A DNA stretch of 64,000 nt from Shewanella sp. UCD-KL12 (GCF_001957125.1 NZ_MPHJ01000016.1:1-64000); one strand, 5' to 3'; positions 35,369 to 45,456 are shown, counted from the first letter of the stretch. Notes: generated from the letters alone by a model not told the origin. Program-made: numbers and translations.

Positions 35369-37372
35369 ATGATGTATCTATATAAGAATTTGGCTATTTC
35401 CGCTTTGGCCACGAGTTTTTTTAGCCCGCTTTGTTTAGCTCAATCATCCCCCATTGATGACGTAAACCAATCCAGTGATAAACAGCCAGCCATTGAGCGC
35501 ATTTTAGTGACAGGGGAGCAAGTCGACGATCCCACCAGAGTGTCAAGTGACCCTAAAAAGCCAAGGCTACCACTGCCCGCCTATGATGGTGCAGGCTTTC
35601 TCAAAACCATTCCAGGTTTCAGCATAGGCCGTAAAGGTGGTGCGGGTGGTGACCCAACGTTAAGAGGCTTAGGTGGCTCTAGATTGAGCATTGTTGATGA
35701 TGGTCAACATGTTTATGGCACTTGTGGAGGACGAATGGATCCCCCAACTGCTTATATTTACCCAGAAGCCTACGACAACATAACCGTAATTAAAGGGCCA
35801 CAAACCGTCAAATATGGCCCTGTCGGCTCGGCCGGTACCGTCCTATTTGAAAAAGATCGCCACCGCTTCGAAGAAGCTGATACAGAGGGCAGAGCTAGCG
35901 TGACTGGCGGCAGCTTCGACCGACAAGACTATCTTGTTGAACTCAAGGCAGGTAATAGCGATCACTATATCGATATGGACATTAACCAATCCAGTAGTGA
36001 CCACTACCAAGACGGAGATGGCAATACTGTTCAATCAAGTTACGACAGACAAAACTATAAGTTTGCCTTGGGCTGGACTCCTAGCGATGAGACCGTCGTC
36101 GAGCTTGCCTATGGTCGCTCCTCAGGTGAAGCAGAGTATGCCGATCGAGCCAATAAAGCCCGTGAGATAAACAATGAAAACCTCACCTTGTTAGTTCAAC
36201 ACGACTTTGATGGAGAGCGATTACAAAGCATAGAGTTTCAAGCCTATACCAATGAAAATGACCATATCATGGATCAGTTTGATCAAGGGGTTAACTCCGG
36301 AAGTAATGTTCGACGTGGTACCCAAGGGGCTCATCTATGGGCCGATTTAAGCCTGCATAGCAACTTAATGGTCACCTTAGGTCTAGATTATATGGACAGT
36401 AAACATAAAGGCCGCAAGATAGATCCAAGCGTCGACAATGGACTCGACGACTTACTCTCAAAGCCATTTAACGATAATATGCATTATCAAAATAGCGGCC
36501 TATTTGTTGAAGCAGAACTTCAGCTATCAAAAGGAAAACTACTCGCAGGCGCAAGGCTAGATCATTGGCAAACTGAGTTATTGGTCGCTCAAGGTGGCAG
36601 TAGAACTGACGATCTATTCAGTGGTTACACTCGCTATGAACTTTCCTCAGGTAATAGCCAATACTTTGCAGGATTTGGCCATGCCCAACGTATGCCAGAT
36701 TACTGGGAGATAATGAAAGCCGATGCCGATAGCCACTCAGAAAAAGCCTTCGATCTTGAAGCTGAAAAAAACTCACAGATAGACATAGGCTGGCTGTACC
36801 AAGGTAAAATAGATATCTCAAGCTCACTCTTTTACGGGGTGATAAGCGATTATATTCTTATCGATGCCAATACAAGTAAAACCTCCGCATACAATGTTGA
36901 TGCAACAGTCTATGGCGGCGAGGTCGCAGCAACATTTCCCATTAGTGATTATTGGTCTAGCCAAACGAGTATCAGCTATAGCCATGGCGATAATGATACC
37001 GCGGGAACGCCTTTAGGCCAGATCCCACCACTAGAGGCAAGACTTACCTTAGATTATCAATACAAGCAGTGGAGTGCCGGTTTACTCTGGCGACTCGTTG
37101 CAGCTCAAGATAGGGTCGCTATTGGCGAAGGAAATATTTCCGGTCAGGATTTAGCACAAAGTAGTGGTTTTGGTACCCTCTCAATCAATGCGAGTTGGAA
37201 ACACCAAGATAGCCTTCTACTCAGCTTAGGTGTCGAAAACCTGTTTGATATCACCTATGCCGAGCACATTAGTCGCTCAGGGGCGGGGAATGATATTCCA
37301 GGTAGCAGCCCGATGTTTCAGGTCAACGAGCCAGGTCGCACAGCTTGGGCAAAACTCGATTACACCTTCTAG
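35369..37372 (+). CDS. oprC: TonB-dependent copper receptor (OprC family)
   Basis: The 667-residue outer-membrane receptor has a signal peptide (about 1-25, ending CLAQS) and a TonB-box-like ERILVTGEQV. The plug domain has LRGLGGSRLSIVDDGQHVYGTCGGRMDPPTAY split by typical receptor motifs, and a 22-strand barrel ends in aromatic F (KLDYTF). The C-x3-M motif (CGGRM) in the plug matches the copper ligand pair of Pseudomonas OprC, supporting copper as cargo. It stands alone with its own terminator. ATG 35369 and ATG 35372 are equivalent choices. Confidence 0.88.
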   Translation: MMYLYKNLAISALATSFFSPLCLAQSSPIDDVNQSSDKQPAIERILVTGEQVDDPTRVSSDPKKPRLPLPAYDGAGFLKTIPGFSIGRKGGAGGDPTLRGLGGSRLSIVDDGQHVYGTCGGRMDPPTAYIYPEAYDNITVIKGPQTVKYGPVGSAGTVLFEKDRHRFEEADTEGRASVTGGSFDRQDYLVELKAGNSDHYIDMDINQSSSDHYQDGDGNTVQSSYDRQNYKFALGWTPSDETVVELAYGRSSGEAEYADRANKAREINNENLTLLVQHDFDGERLQSIEFQAYTNENDHIMDQFDQGVNSGSNVRRGTQGAHLWADLSLHSNLMVTLGLDYMDSKHKGRKIDPSVDNGLDDLLSKPFNDNMHYQNSGLFVEAELQLSKGKLLAGARLDHWQTELLVAQGGSRTDDLFSGYTRYELSSGNSQYFAGFGHAQRMPDYWEIMKADADSHSEKAFDLEAEKNSQIDIGWLYQGKIDISSSLFYGVISDYILIDANTSKTSAYNVDATVYGGEVAATFPISDYWSSQTSISYSHGDNDTAGTPLGQIPPLEARLTLDYQYKQWSAGLLWRLVAAQDRVAIGEGNISGQDLAQSSGFGTLSINASWKHQDSLLLSLGVENLFDITYAEHISRSGAGNDIPGSSPMFQVNEPGRTAWAKLDYTF

Positions 37373-37413
37373 GTATTTAAATTCTGATATTTATCAAAAG
37401 AGAGCCGTTAACG

Positions 37414-37446
37414 AAAAAGGCCATTCGAAATCGAATGGCCTTTCTA
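37414..37446. terminator. Bidirectional terminator between oprC and the aminotransferase
   Basis: AAAGGCCATTCGA (37416-37428) pairs perfectly with TCGAATGGCCTTT (37431-37443), with A's before and T's after, between convergent genes. Confidence 0.85.
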
Positions 37447-37468
37447 ATGAACTCAGCAACTAATTATA

Positions 37469-38614
37469 CTAATTCAGCACTTCTTCCAGCGCCTTTAAAC
37501 AAAGCGCGACATTCTCACGACGAGCACCAAAGCCCATCAGGCCGATACGCCAAGCTTTACCAGCAAGTGCTCCCAAGCCCGCACCGATCTCCAGATTATA
37601 GTTTTCTAATAACAGCTTACGCACCCCAGCATCATCGATACCCTCTGGAATATATACCGCATTAAGCTGTGGCAGCCTTGTGCTCTCATCAACAACAAAC
37701 TGAATCCCTAAACCTTCTATACCTTGCTTTAACACTTGGTGCATATCAGCATGACGCTGCCATGCAGCTTCAAGCCCTTCATTCGCAAGTAGGCGTAACG
37801 ACTCATGGAGCGCATAAAGTGCATTAACAGGCGCGGTATGATGATAGCTACGTTTAGCGTTATTATCCGCTGTACCGCTCCAGTAACCCATGACGAGGGT
37901 TTGATCGAGAAACCAGCTCTGTACAGGCGTTTTGCGGCTCTTGAGTTTATCGACAGCAGCAGGAGAAAATGACACAGGGGAGAGTCCCGGCACACAAGAT
38001 AGACATTTCTGACTACCAGAATAGATAGCATCTATGCCCCATTCATCGACTCTAAGCTCGACACCACCTAGTGATGTGACCGCATCGACTATGGTTAAAC
38101 AATTATGTTGCTTCGCCAGCGCACATAATGCTTTAGCATCTGATAGTGCGCCAGTTGAGGTCTCAGCATGAACGAAAGCTAAAAACTTAGCGTCTGGATG
38201 AGCCTTTAGTGCCGCTTCGACATCAGCAGGATTTACCGCCTCACCCCATTCGTTATCGACCACAATGGCAGTCGCCCCTACACGCTCGACATTTTGGCGC
38301 ATACGCTCACCAAATACGCCATTACGACACACAATGACCTTCTCACCCGCTTCAACTAAGTTAACGAAGCAGGTTTCCATCCCGGCACTACCGGGAGCAG
38401 ACACCGCTAAGGTCATCGCATTGCTTGTCTGAAAAGCGTATTGAATAAGTGACTTAAGTTCATCCATCATGGCGACAAACAAGGGGTCTAAGTGACCAAT
38501 TGTCGGACGAGATTGTGCGGCGAGCACTTCAGGATATACATCAGAGGGGCCAGGCCCCATCAACGTTCTACGTGGGGGGTTAAACGCATTAATCTTAGGT
38601 GCTGCTAACATCAT
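37469..38614 (-). CDS. Class V aminotransferase, alanine/serine-glyoxylate type
   Basis: The 381-residue PLP enzyme opens with the family pattern MGPGPSDVYPEVL. The PLP-binding Lys203 sits in YSGSQKCLS, the cofactor-ring Asp in TIVDAVTSLGG, and SAPGSAGME is part of the phosphate pocket. Related enzymes move the amino group of alanine or serine to glyoxylate, and some act on phosphonates or other small amino donors. It is transcribed alone toward oprC and not part of the ilv operon. The exact substrate is uncertain. Confidence 0.85.
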   Translation of the reverse strand: MMLAAPKINAFNPPRRTLMGPGPSDVYPEVLAAQSRPTIGHLDPLFVAMMDELKSLIQYAFQTSNAMTLAVSAPGSAGMETCFVNLVEAGEKVIVCRNGVFGERMRQNVERVGATAIVVDNEWGEAVNPADVEAALKAHPDAKFLAFVHAETSTGALSDAKALCALAKQHNCLTIVDAVTSLGGVELRVDEWGIDAIYSGSQKCLSCVPGLSPVSFSPAAVDKLKSRKTPVQSWFLDQTLVMGYWSGTADNNAKRSYHHTAPVNALYALHESLRLLANEGLEAAWQRHADMHQVLKQGIEGLGIQFVVDESTRLPQLNAVYIPEGIDDAGVRKLLLENYNLEIGAGLGALAGKAWRIGLMGFGARRENVALCLKALEEVLN

Positions 38615-38821
38615 ATTTCCTCGAAAACTAGCTAGAAAAAGTTCTAATAATTATGTGGTATTAACTCTTTGATTAGCCCATTACCGTGGCCAATCCCCTA
38701 CGCTTTATTGAACATCTTAACTGTGTGCCTTTTGGCATCTTATTTTCTATATGTAACGGCCACAAGTGGACTTAAGGCTAACGCTACTTTCAAACCAGTG
38801 TTTAAATATCAACAATATCAT

Positions 38822-38848
38822 AAAAAAGGACGCGAATGCGTCCTCTTT
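38822..38848 (-). terminator. Terminator of the ilvGMEDA operon
   Basis: On the minus strand AGGACGC-ATTC-GCGTCCT is followed by TTTTTTA, about 22 bp after the ilvA stop codon. Confidence 0.88.
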
Positions 38849-38869
38849 AAAATGTGTCCCAACTGGCTC

Positions 38870-40444
38870 TTAATCCCTATTATCTAAAAATAACTTATAC
38901 GCGGGACTCTTAGTCTCTTCCTGATAAACAAAACCGAGGTCAGTCAAAAACTGCTGAAAAGCCATATTATCTGACTCTGGTACTTCAAAACCTGCCAACA
39001 CTTTGCCAAAAGCCGCGCCATGATTGCGATAATGGAACAAACTGATATTCCACTTGCTCTGCAATGTCGTTAGAAACTTAAATAACGCACCAGGATGCTC
39101 TGGGAACTCAAAGCTGAGTAAACGCTCATCAAGCCGTTCAGGTGGAAGCCCACCGACCATATAGCGCACGTGTAACTTTGCAGTTTCATCATGGGAAAGG
39201 TCTTGCACCTCAAAGCCATCATTCTCGAGCCGAGCGATAATCTCATCGAGCTCAGCCTGACCTTGAGACAGACGAATACCAGCAAAAACCACAGCCCGAT
39301 CACGACTACTAAACCGATAGTTAAACTCAGTCATCACCCGTTTTTCTAGCAGCTCACAGAAACGCAGGAAGATACCCGGACGTTCAGGCACTTTCACCGC
39401 CAAAATCGCCTCTTTTTGCTCGCCTAATTCGCAGCGCTCAGAGACATACCTCAAACTATGAAAGTTCACATTGGCGCCACTGAGAATAGCGGCGACCTTC
39501 TCGCCTTTACCCGCATCGCCCATATATTTCTTTAAACCAGCCAGCGCTAAGGCTCCAGCAGGTTCGGCAATGGCGCGAGTATCTTCGAAGATATCCTTAA
39601 CCGCAGCACAGATCTCATCAGAGCTAACTGTTATCACACCATCCACATACTCACGAGCGACCCTAAATGGCTCTTCACCTATCTGTTTAACGGCAACGCC
39701 ATCAGCAAACAGACCCACTTGTGGCAAGACCACGCGCTCACCAGCATCAAGCGCCGCTTTAAGGCATGCAGAATCAGCAGGCTCTACACCGATGATTTTA
39801 ACCTGTGGCATCACTGCTTTATAAAAAGCCGCAATTCCCGCAATTAAACCGCCACCACCAACAGGAACAAAGACAATCTCTAGATCTCGTTGCTGCTGCA
39901 GCATCTCTTGAGCCACAGTACCTTGGCCAGCAATCACCGCTTCATCATCAAAGGGGGCGACATACACTCGCCCTTCTGTCTCAGCGAGCTGTTTTGCATG
40001 AGCATTGGCTTGATCGAAAGCTTGTCCATGAAGTACGACTTCACCACCTAGCCTTCTGACAGCATCAACTTTTATCTCTGGCGTTGTTTCTGGCATCACA
40101 ATCACAGCACTAATACCACGAGCGGCAGCCGACATGGCCACCCCTTGAGCGTGGTTGCCAGCCGAGGCACAAACCACGCCACACTGACACTGATCACTTG
40201 TTAGCTCAGAGACCTTGTTATAAGCGCCACGTAGCTTAAATGAGTGAACAGGCTGCATATCTTCACGCTTAAGAAATACCTGACAACCTAGACGCGCTGA
40301 CAGCTTATTCAAGCTAGATAGCGGGGTCACCTTTGCCACATCATATACAGACGATAACAAGGTCTTCTGCAGATAATAGTGGGCTAAATCCACTTGCGAC
40401 TGCTGGGCTAAGCCACCTTTTGCTTCAGAGACAGACTCGGTCAT
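38870..40444 (-). CDS. ilvA: Biosynthetic threonine dehydratase IlvA
   Basis: The 524-residue protein makes 2-oxobutyrate and ammonia from threonine, the first committed step to isoleucine. The PLP Lys70 is in HSFKLRGAYNK, the Gly-rich cofactor loop is PVGGGGLIAG, and SxGNHAQG is present. Two C-terminal ACT-like regulatory domains (about 335-520; RPGIFLRFCELL, HPGALFKFL) mark the isoleucine-inhibited biosynthetic form. It starts one base after the ilvD stop (TAATATG), so the two are translationally coupled. Confidence 0.95.
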   Translation of the reverse strand: MTESVSEAKGGLAQQSQVDLAHYYLQKTLLSSVYDVAKVTPLSSLNKLSARLGCQVFLKREDMQPVHSFKLRGAYNKVSELTSDQCQCGVVCASAGNHAQGVAMSAAARGISAVIVMPETTPEIKVDAVRRLGGEVVLHGQAFDQANAHAKQLAETEGRVYVAPFDDEAVIAGQGTVAQEMLQQQRDLEIVFVPVGGGGLIAGIAAFYKAVMPQVKIIGVEPADSACLKAALDAGERVVLPQVGLFADGVAVKQIGEEPFRVAREYVDGVITVSSDEICAAVKDIFEDTRAIAEPAGALALAGLKKYMGDAGKGEKVAAILSGANVNFHSLRYVSERCELGEQKEAILAVKVPERPGIFLRFCELLEKRVMTEFNYRFSSRDRAVVFAGIRLSQGQAELDEIIARLENDGFEVQDLSHDETAKLHVRYMVGGLPPERLDERLLSFEFPEHPGALFKFLTTLQSKWNISLFHYRNHGAAFGKVLAGFEVPESDNMAFQQFLTDLGFVYQEETKSPAYKLFLDNRD

Positions 40445-40445
40445 A

Positions 40446-42296
40446 TTAATTCTCCAGCTTAGTCACATCTCGCACTGCACCTTTATCGGCACTGGTAGCA
40501 AGTAGCGCATAGGCTTTAAGCGCGAGTGATACTTCTCTTACACGGCCTACAGGTTTCCACGCTTGCTTACCACGGGTTTCCATTGCTGTACGGCGCGATG
40601 CTAATTCAAGATCGCTGATAGCCAGTTTAATTGAGCGCTTTGGAATATCTATCTCAATGCTGTCTCCGGTTTCAACCAAAGCTATGGTTCCACCAGCTGC
40701 GGCTTCGGGCGATACATGACCAATAGAGAGCCCTGATGTCCCACCAGAGAATCGACCATCAGTGATCAAGGCACACGCCTTACCTAAACCGCGAGATTTA
40801 AGGTAACTAGTTGGGTAGAGCATCTCTTGCATACCAGGGCCACCTTTCGGCCCTTCGTAGCGAATAACCACCACATCTCCAGCAACCACTTCGCCACCTA
40901 GAATGCCTGCAACGGCATCATCTTGGCTTTCATAAACCCGTGCAGTACCATTAAAGGTATGATTTTCTTCATCGACACCGGCCGTTTTAACGATACAACC
41001 ATCGAGGGCGATATTACCTGAAAGCACTGCTAAGCCGCCCTCCTGACTAAAGGCAAATTCACGCTTACGAATACAGCCAGCCTCACGATCGTCATCAACG
41101 CTATCCCAGCGACAACTCTGACTAAAGGCTTTAGTCGTAGGAATACCTGCAGGGCCCGCGGAGAAAAATTGTCGTACATCAGCATCCTGAGTCTGAGCAA
41201 TATCCCATTTAGCCAGAACATCTTTTAGGCTTGAGCCCGCAACATGGTAGGCGTCATTATGAATCAGACCCGCTCGGTCCAGCTCGCCCAGAATCCCCAT
41301 CACACCACCAGCGCGATGCACGTCTTCCATATGATATTCAGGCGTAGAAGGTGCAACCTTACACAGGTGCGGCACTAAGCGTGAAAGCCTGTCGATATCA
41401 TCCATGGTAAAATCAACTTTGGCTTCCTGGGCACCCGCTAATAGGTGCAGTACCGTATTGCTCGAGCCACCCATAGCGATATCTAAGGTCATGGCATTCT
41501 CGAATGCCTTAAAATTAGCGATATTACGTGGCAATGCAGACTCATCATCATGCTTATAGTAACGAGTAGTCAGATCCATGATACGGCGACCCGCCTCTAA
41601 GAACAGCTCACGGCGATCGGCATGTGTCGCTAACATTGAGCCATTACCAGGCAGTGATAAACCAAGAGCTTCGGTTAAACAGTTCATTGAGTTCGCGGTA
41701 AACATACCTGAGCATGAACCACACGTTGGGCAAGCACTACGCTCAATCTGCTCACTGTCGGCATCTGAAACACGCTCGTCAGCCCCTGCGACCATGGCAT
41801 CGACCAAATCCAGCTTGATGATCTTATCTGACAGCTTAGTTTTACCCGCTTCCATCGGTCCGCCTGAAACGAAGATCACTGGAATGTTCAAGCGTAGCGC
41901 CGCCATCATCATGCCGGGGGTGATCTTGTCACAATTTGAGATACACACTAACGCATCGGCACAATGGGCATTGGTCATATACTCGACGCTATCGGCGATA
42001 AGCTCACGAGATGGCAAGCTATATAGCATGCCGCCATGTCCCATAGCGATACCATCATCGACAGCAATCGTATTAAATTCTTTGGCTATACCGCCCGCTT
42101 CTTCAATGGCTCCGGCAACTAATGAGCCCATATCTTTAAGGTGTACATGGCCAGGCACGAACTGAGTGAAGGAGTTAGAAATCGCAATAATTGGCTTACC
42201 AAAGTCATTGTCTTTTACGCCGGTTGCACGCCATAAAGCGCGGGCTCCGGCCATGTTACGACCTTCGGTACTGGTAGCTGAACGTAATTTTGGCAT
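40446..42296 (-). CDS. ilvD: Dihydroxy-acid dehydratase IlvD
   Basis: The 616-residue Fe-S enzyme is the same length as the E. coli protein. Cluster-binding Cys residues are seen in CISNCDKITPGM and CPTCGSCSGMF, and the C-terminal GGPGM and DGRFSGGTSG motifs are intact. It dehydrates dihydroxyisovalerate and dihydroxymethylvalerate to the 2-oxo acids used by IlvE. It follows ilvE after a 160-bp gap that contains a 16-bp palindrome. Confidence 0.96.
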   Translation of the reverse strand: MPKLRSATSTEGRNMAGARALWRATGVKDNDFGKPIIAISNSFTQFVPGHVHLKDMGSLVAGAIEEAGGIAKEFNTIAVDDGIAMGHGGMLYSLPSRELIADSVEYMTNAHCADALVCISNCDKITPGMMMAALRLNIPVIFVSGGPMEAGKTKLSDKIIKLDLVDAMVAGADERVSDADSEQIERSACPTCGSCSGMFTANSMNCLTEALGLSLPGNGSMLATHADRRELFLEAGRRIMDLTTRYYKHDDESALPRNIANFKAFENAMTLDIAMGGSSNTVLHLLAGAQEAKVDFTMDDIDRLSRLVPHLCKVAPSTPEYHMEDVHRAGGVMGILGELDRAGLIHNDAYHVAGSSLKDVLAKWDIAQTQDADVRQFFSAGPAGIPTTKAFSQSCRWDSVDDDREAGCIRKREFAFSQEGGLAVLSGNIALDGCIVKTAGVDEENHTFNGTARVYESQDDAVAGILGGEVVAGDVVVIRYEGPKGGPGMQEMLYPTSYLKSRGLGKACALITDGRFSGGTSGLSIGHVSPEAAAGGTIALVETGDSIEIDIPKRSIKLAISDLELASRRTAMETRGKQAWKPVGRVREVSLALKAYALLATSADKGAVRDVTKLEN

Positions 42297-42456
42297 TGCG
42301 ATTGTCCTTTTTGAGAAGGCCTGAGGTACGAGTGTCTAGGATGAAGAAACGACTCAACCTTACCTTCAATTAAATTTTTAAGTCCAAGAGTTAACTCTTA
42401 GCCTGCTGTATGCTTTGATTTCCTAAGGCCTAGGTTTTAAAACCTAAAACCTTCAT
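42297..42456 (-). other. 160-bp ilvE-ilvD spacer with a 16-bp palindrome
   Basis: TAGGTTTTAAAACCTA (42431-42446) is a perfect palindrome with further AAGG/ACCTT flanks. It could form an mRNA hairpin between ilvE and ilvD. No ORF or clear promoter is seen. Confidence 0.5.
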
Positions 42457-43380
42457 TTATAAAACTTCTAACCAGCCCCACTTGTCTTCGGTCTCGCCAT
42501 TGAATAAGCCGAAGAAAGTCTCTTGAATAGACTTAGTGATCGGGCCGCGTTTACCTGCGCCAACTTCGATTCTATCAACACTGCGTACGGGCACTATCTC
42601 TGCCGCTGTACCTGTCATAAATATCTCATCGGCAAGATAAAGAAACTCACGGGACATAGCTTCTTCAACCACCTCAAAGCCTTTATCTCGAGCGAGAGTC
42701 ATGATGGAGTCTCGGGTCAAGCCCATTAAAATCGCAGCGGTAGCGGGTGGGGTATAGATTTTACCTTTTTTAACTACAAATAGGTTAGCCCCAGCACCTT
42801 CACTCACTAAACCATTCACATCGAGTGCGATGCCTTCATCGAAACCATTTCGTTTAGCTTCGGTTGAGATCTGAATCGAAGATAAATAGTTGCCACCAGC
42901 CTTAGCCCCTGTCGGTATGGTATTAGGTGCAAGACGGTTCCAAGAGGTGACAGCGACATCTACACCCGCTTCCATGCTGTCTTCACCTAAGTATGCGCCC
43001 CACGGAAAAGCGGCAACCATCACATCACAAACTGCATCTTTGGGCGGAGTAATGCCCATGCCGACATCACCATAAAAGGCCAGCGGACGGATATAGGCAC
43101 TTTTTAAACCATTTCTCTGCACGCTATCATTACAAGCTTGTATCAGCTCATCCAAGGTATATGGAATTGGCATGCGATAGATTTTTGCTGAATCGAACAG
43201 GCGCTGAACATGTTCAGTTAAACGAAAGCCTGCGGCCCCCAAGTGAGTATCATAGACACGAATACCTTCAAAAACAGATGAACCATAATGCAGGCCATGA
43301 GACATGACATGCACTTTAGCATCGCCCCAAGGCATGATCTCACCATTAAACCATATAAATTCTGCTTTCTTCGCGGTCAT
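42457..43380 (-). CDS. ilvE: Branched-chain amino-acid aminotransferase IlvE
   Basis: The 307-residue class IV PLP aminotransferase (about 309 in E. coli) transfers amino groups from glutamate to the Ile/Val/Leu oxo acids. The PLP Lys lies in TGAKAGGNYLS, and HYGSSVFEGIR, LDVNGLVSEGAGAN and FMTGTAAEI are family motifs. I set the start at ATG 43380 (MTAKKAEFIWFNG), which aligns with the E. coli start and has GAGG upstream; the frame extends 19 codons further without such support. Confidence 0.95.
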   Translation of the reverse strand: MTAKKAEFIWFNGEIMPWGDAKVHVMSHGLHYGSSVFEGIRVYDTHLGAAGFRLTEHVQRLFDSAKIYRMPIPYTLDELIQACNDSVQRNGLKSAYIRPLAFYGDVGMGITPPKDAVCDVMVAAFPWGAYLGEDSMEAGVDVAVTSWNRLAPNTIPTGAKAGGNYLSSIQISTEAKRNGFDEGIALDVNGLVSEGAGANLFVVKKGKIYTPPATAAILMGLTRDSIMTLARDKGFEVVEEAMSREFLYLADEIFMTGTAAEIVPVRSVDRIEVGAGKRGPITKSIQETFFGLFNGETEDKWGWLEVL

Positions 43381-43468
43381 CTCTGCTTCCTCACTCAATG
43401 CAATACTGTAATTTGGGGCTTTATCTACTGTTATCACTCAACAGCTGCGCTAGCATTTTACTAATCAG

Positions 43469-43696
43469 TTATTTAGCCTGTACTTGGCAATCGATAACGT
43501 CATATAACTTGTCTATCTGATTGGTTAGTAACTCAATCGCTCTCTCACTCTCAACACTCATCTGTAACTGTGCAGTATCATCTGCAACTTGCATCTCCAT
43601 CTTGGTCACTGTAAAACCGCGATGGCGCACAACCCTTAATACACGCTCTAAGACTTCTGGGCGCTGGGCTAATGTTAATGCTAATTGGTAGCTCAT
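43469..43696 (-). CDS. ilvM: Acetolactate synthase II small subunit IlvM
   Basis: The 75-residue ACT-domain protein (about 87 in E. coli) begins MSYQLALTLAQRPEVLERVLRV. It is the activating small subunit of acetohydroxyacid synthase II and lies directly after the catalytic subunit ilvG with a 47-bp gap. Confidence 0.92.
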   Translation of the reverse strand: MSYQLALTLAQRPEVLERVLRVVRHRGFTVTKMEMQVADDTAQLQMSVESERAIELLTNQIDKLYDVIDCQVQAK

Positions 43697-43743
43697 CTGT
43701 TTATCTCCACTTATCCTGTCACTGGCTTTACTAGAACTAACAA

Positions 43744-45456
43744 CTAAGTTTGTTTATCCATCTCTTCCATCATGTCGCGATTGCACGCTCCAGGGGGAAC
43801 GAGTGGCCAAACATTGTGGGCATCATCGATTTTTACATGGAGCAGATACGGCCCTTCGCAATTAACCAGATGATCTAATGCCTCTTCGACCTGATCTGTC
43901 GTCGTTATGGTACGTCCCGGTATATCGAATGCTGAGGCCATAGTAACGAAGTCAGGGTTATCAGAAAGATCGGTTTCACTGTAACGCTCTTCAAAAAATA
44001 GCTGCTGCCACTGCTTCACCATGCCGAGCTTTTGGTTGTCGATGAGTAAAATTTTAACCGCTAACTTTCTCCGCTTGATGGTAGTCAGTTCCTGCACATT
44101 CATCATAAATGAGCCATCACCAGACACTGCAACAACAGTAGCCTCAGGGCGTGAAACTTTAGCGCCAATAGCTGCTGGCAGGCCAAAGCCCATAGTGCCT
44201 AAACCTGAACTTGATATATGATCTTCAGGGTTTCTAAACCACATATGCTGCGCAACCCACATCTGGTGCTGACCCACATCACAACACACAGCACTATCTT
44301 CAGGCAGCATATCGGCAAGACGATTTAGCATGGCTGGAGCAAATATAAGCTCACCTGGTACATCATAATTTCGTCTATGCTCATGTTTCAGAGAGGCAAT
44401 CTCATCACACCAAGGAGCGATATCCATTGAGACTGTAATAGCTGGCAACACCTGTTGTAGGTCACCAGCAATAGCCACCTCAGGGAGACGAAGCTTACCC
44501 AGTTCAGCTGCATCGATATCTAAGTGGATCACTTTGGCATGTTCAGCAAAGGTGGTTAAACGACCTGTCACCCGATCATCAAAACGCGCACCGACCACAA
44601 TTAAAAGGTCACATTCCTGCACTGCAATATTGGCAGCTTTCGAACCATGCATGCCCAGCATGCCTAAATAGCCAGGGGTATCATGGGCTATCGAGCCTAA
44701 CCCTTTTAAGGTTGCGACCGAAGGGATACCTGTTGCTTGGATAAATGCTCTGAGCTGTGGAACAGCCTTAGCTATACCAACACCGCCGCCCACGTAGAGC
44801 ATAGGTTTCTTGGCTTGCTTTAATAAGACTTGCGCCGCCTCAAGCTGACTAAGCTCTGCAACAGGAAGTGGTAGTTTTTCAGCGACTGGAGTGACATATT
44901 CAAGCATACCGATCTGAATATCTTTAGGAATATCCACAAGCACAGGGCCAGGGCGACCTGAAGCCGCTATCTCAAAGGCTTTATAAAGTGTCGGCACCAA
45001 CTCATCCATCTTGGTCACCATAAAGCTGTGCTTAGTGCAAGATAGCGACATGCCTAAAACATCAATCTCCTGAAAAGCATCGGTTCCGATAACCGCTGTA
45101 GAAACTTGACCTGTAATAGCAACAACAGGCACCGAATCGAGTAGAGCATCAGCCAATGAGGTGACAAGGTTAGTCGCACCGGGACCTGATGTAGCAAAGC
45201 AAACGCCTGTCTTACCTGTTGCTCTCGCGTAACCAAGGGCTGCAAACGCGGCGCCTTGTTCATGACGGCTTAACAGGTGCTCAACGGGCGCACCGTAAAG
45301 TGCATCGTAAATAGGCATAATTGCCCCGCCAGGGTAACCAAAAATATTAGTGACACCATGGTCAACTAACGCTTTGATTACTGCATCGGCGCCACGCATC
45401 ATTGCCTGTTCGTTTTCCGATCCACCTTGCTGTGTTTGCCCTTGTTCCATCTGCAT
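43744..45456 (-). CDS. ilvG: Acetolactate synthase II large subunit IlvG
   Basis: The 570-residue ThDP enzyme makes acetolactate or acetohydroxybutyrate. The catalytic Glu is in SRHEQGAAFAALGYARATGK, and the ThDP/Mg motif GDGSFMMN...IDNQ is intact. The frame is full length, unlike the frameshifted ilvG of E. coli K-12. The N-terminus is about 19 residues longer than E. coli IlvG; ATG 45456 is the outer start, while the paired ATGs near 45400 (MMRGADAV) fit the E. coli start better. Confidence 0.94.
   Translation of the reverse strand: MQMEQGQTQQGGSENEQAMMRGADAVIKALVDHGVTNIFGYPGGAIMPIYDALYGAPVEHLLSRHEQGAAFAALGYARATGKTGVCFATSGPGATNLVTSLADALLDSVPVVAITGQVSTAVIGTDAFQEIDVLGMSLSCTKHSFMVTKMDELVPTLYKAFEIAASGRPGPVLVDIPKDIQIGMLEYVTPVAEKLPLPVAELSQLEAAQVLLKQAKKPMLYVGGGVGIAKAVPQLRAFIQATGIPSVATLKGLGSIAHDTPGYLGMLGMHGSKAANIAVQECDLLIVVGARFDDRVTGRLTTFAEHAKVIHLDIDAAELGKLRLPEVAIAGDLQQVLPAITVSMDIAPWCDEIASLKHEHRRNYDVPGELIFAPAMLNRLADMLPEDSAVCCDVGQHQMWVAQHMWFRNPEDHISSSGLGTMGFGLPAAIGAKVSRPEATVVAVSGDGSFMMNVQELTTIKRRKLAVKILLIDNQKLGMVKQWQQLFFEERYSETDLSDNPDFVTMASAFDIPGRTITTTDQVEEALDHLVNCEGPYLLHVKIDDAHNVWPLVPPGACNRDMMEEMDKQT

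Noticed and set aside
37469..38614. Aminotransferase as a member of the ilv operon
   Set aside because: A strong terminator follows ilvA on the minus strand, and the gene has its own upstream gap.
38669..38887. 72-residue ORF between the aminotransferase and ilvA
   Set aside because: It crosses the ilv terminator and the ilvA end and has no supporting start signal.
42457..43437. Longer IlvE start at 43437
   Set aside because: The extra 19 residues have no counterpart in IlvE proteins, and the better ribosome-binding site precedes ATG 43380.
43744..45456. ilvG frameshift as in E. coli K-12
   Set aside because: The frame is intact with all ThDP motifs present.
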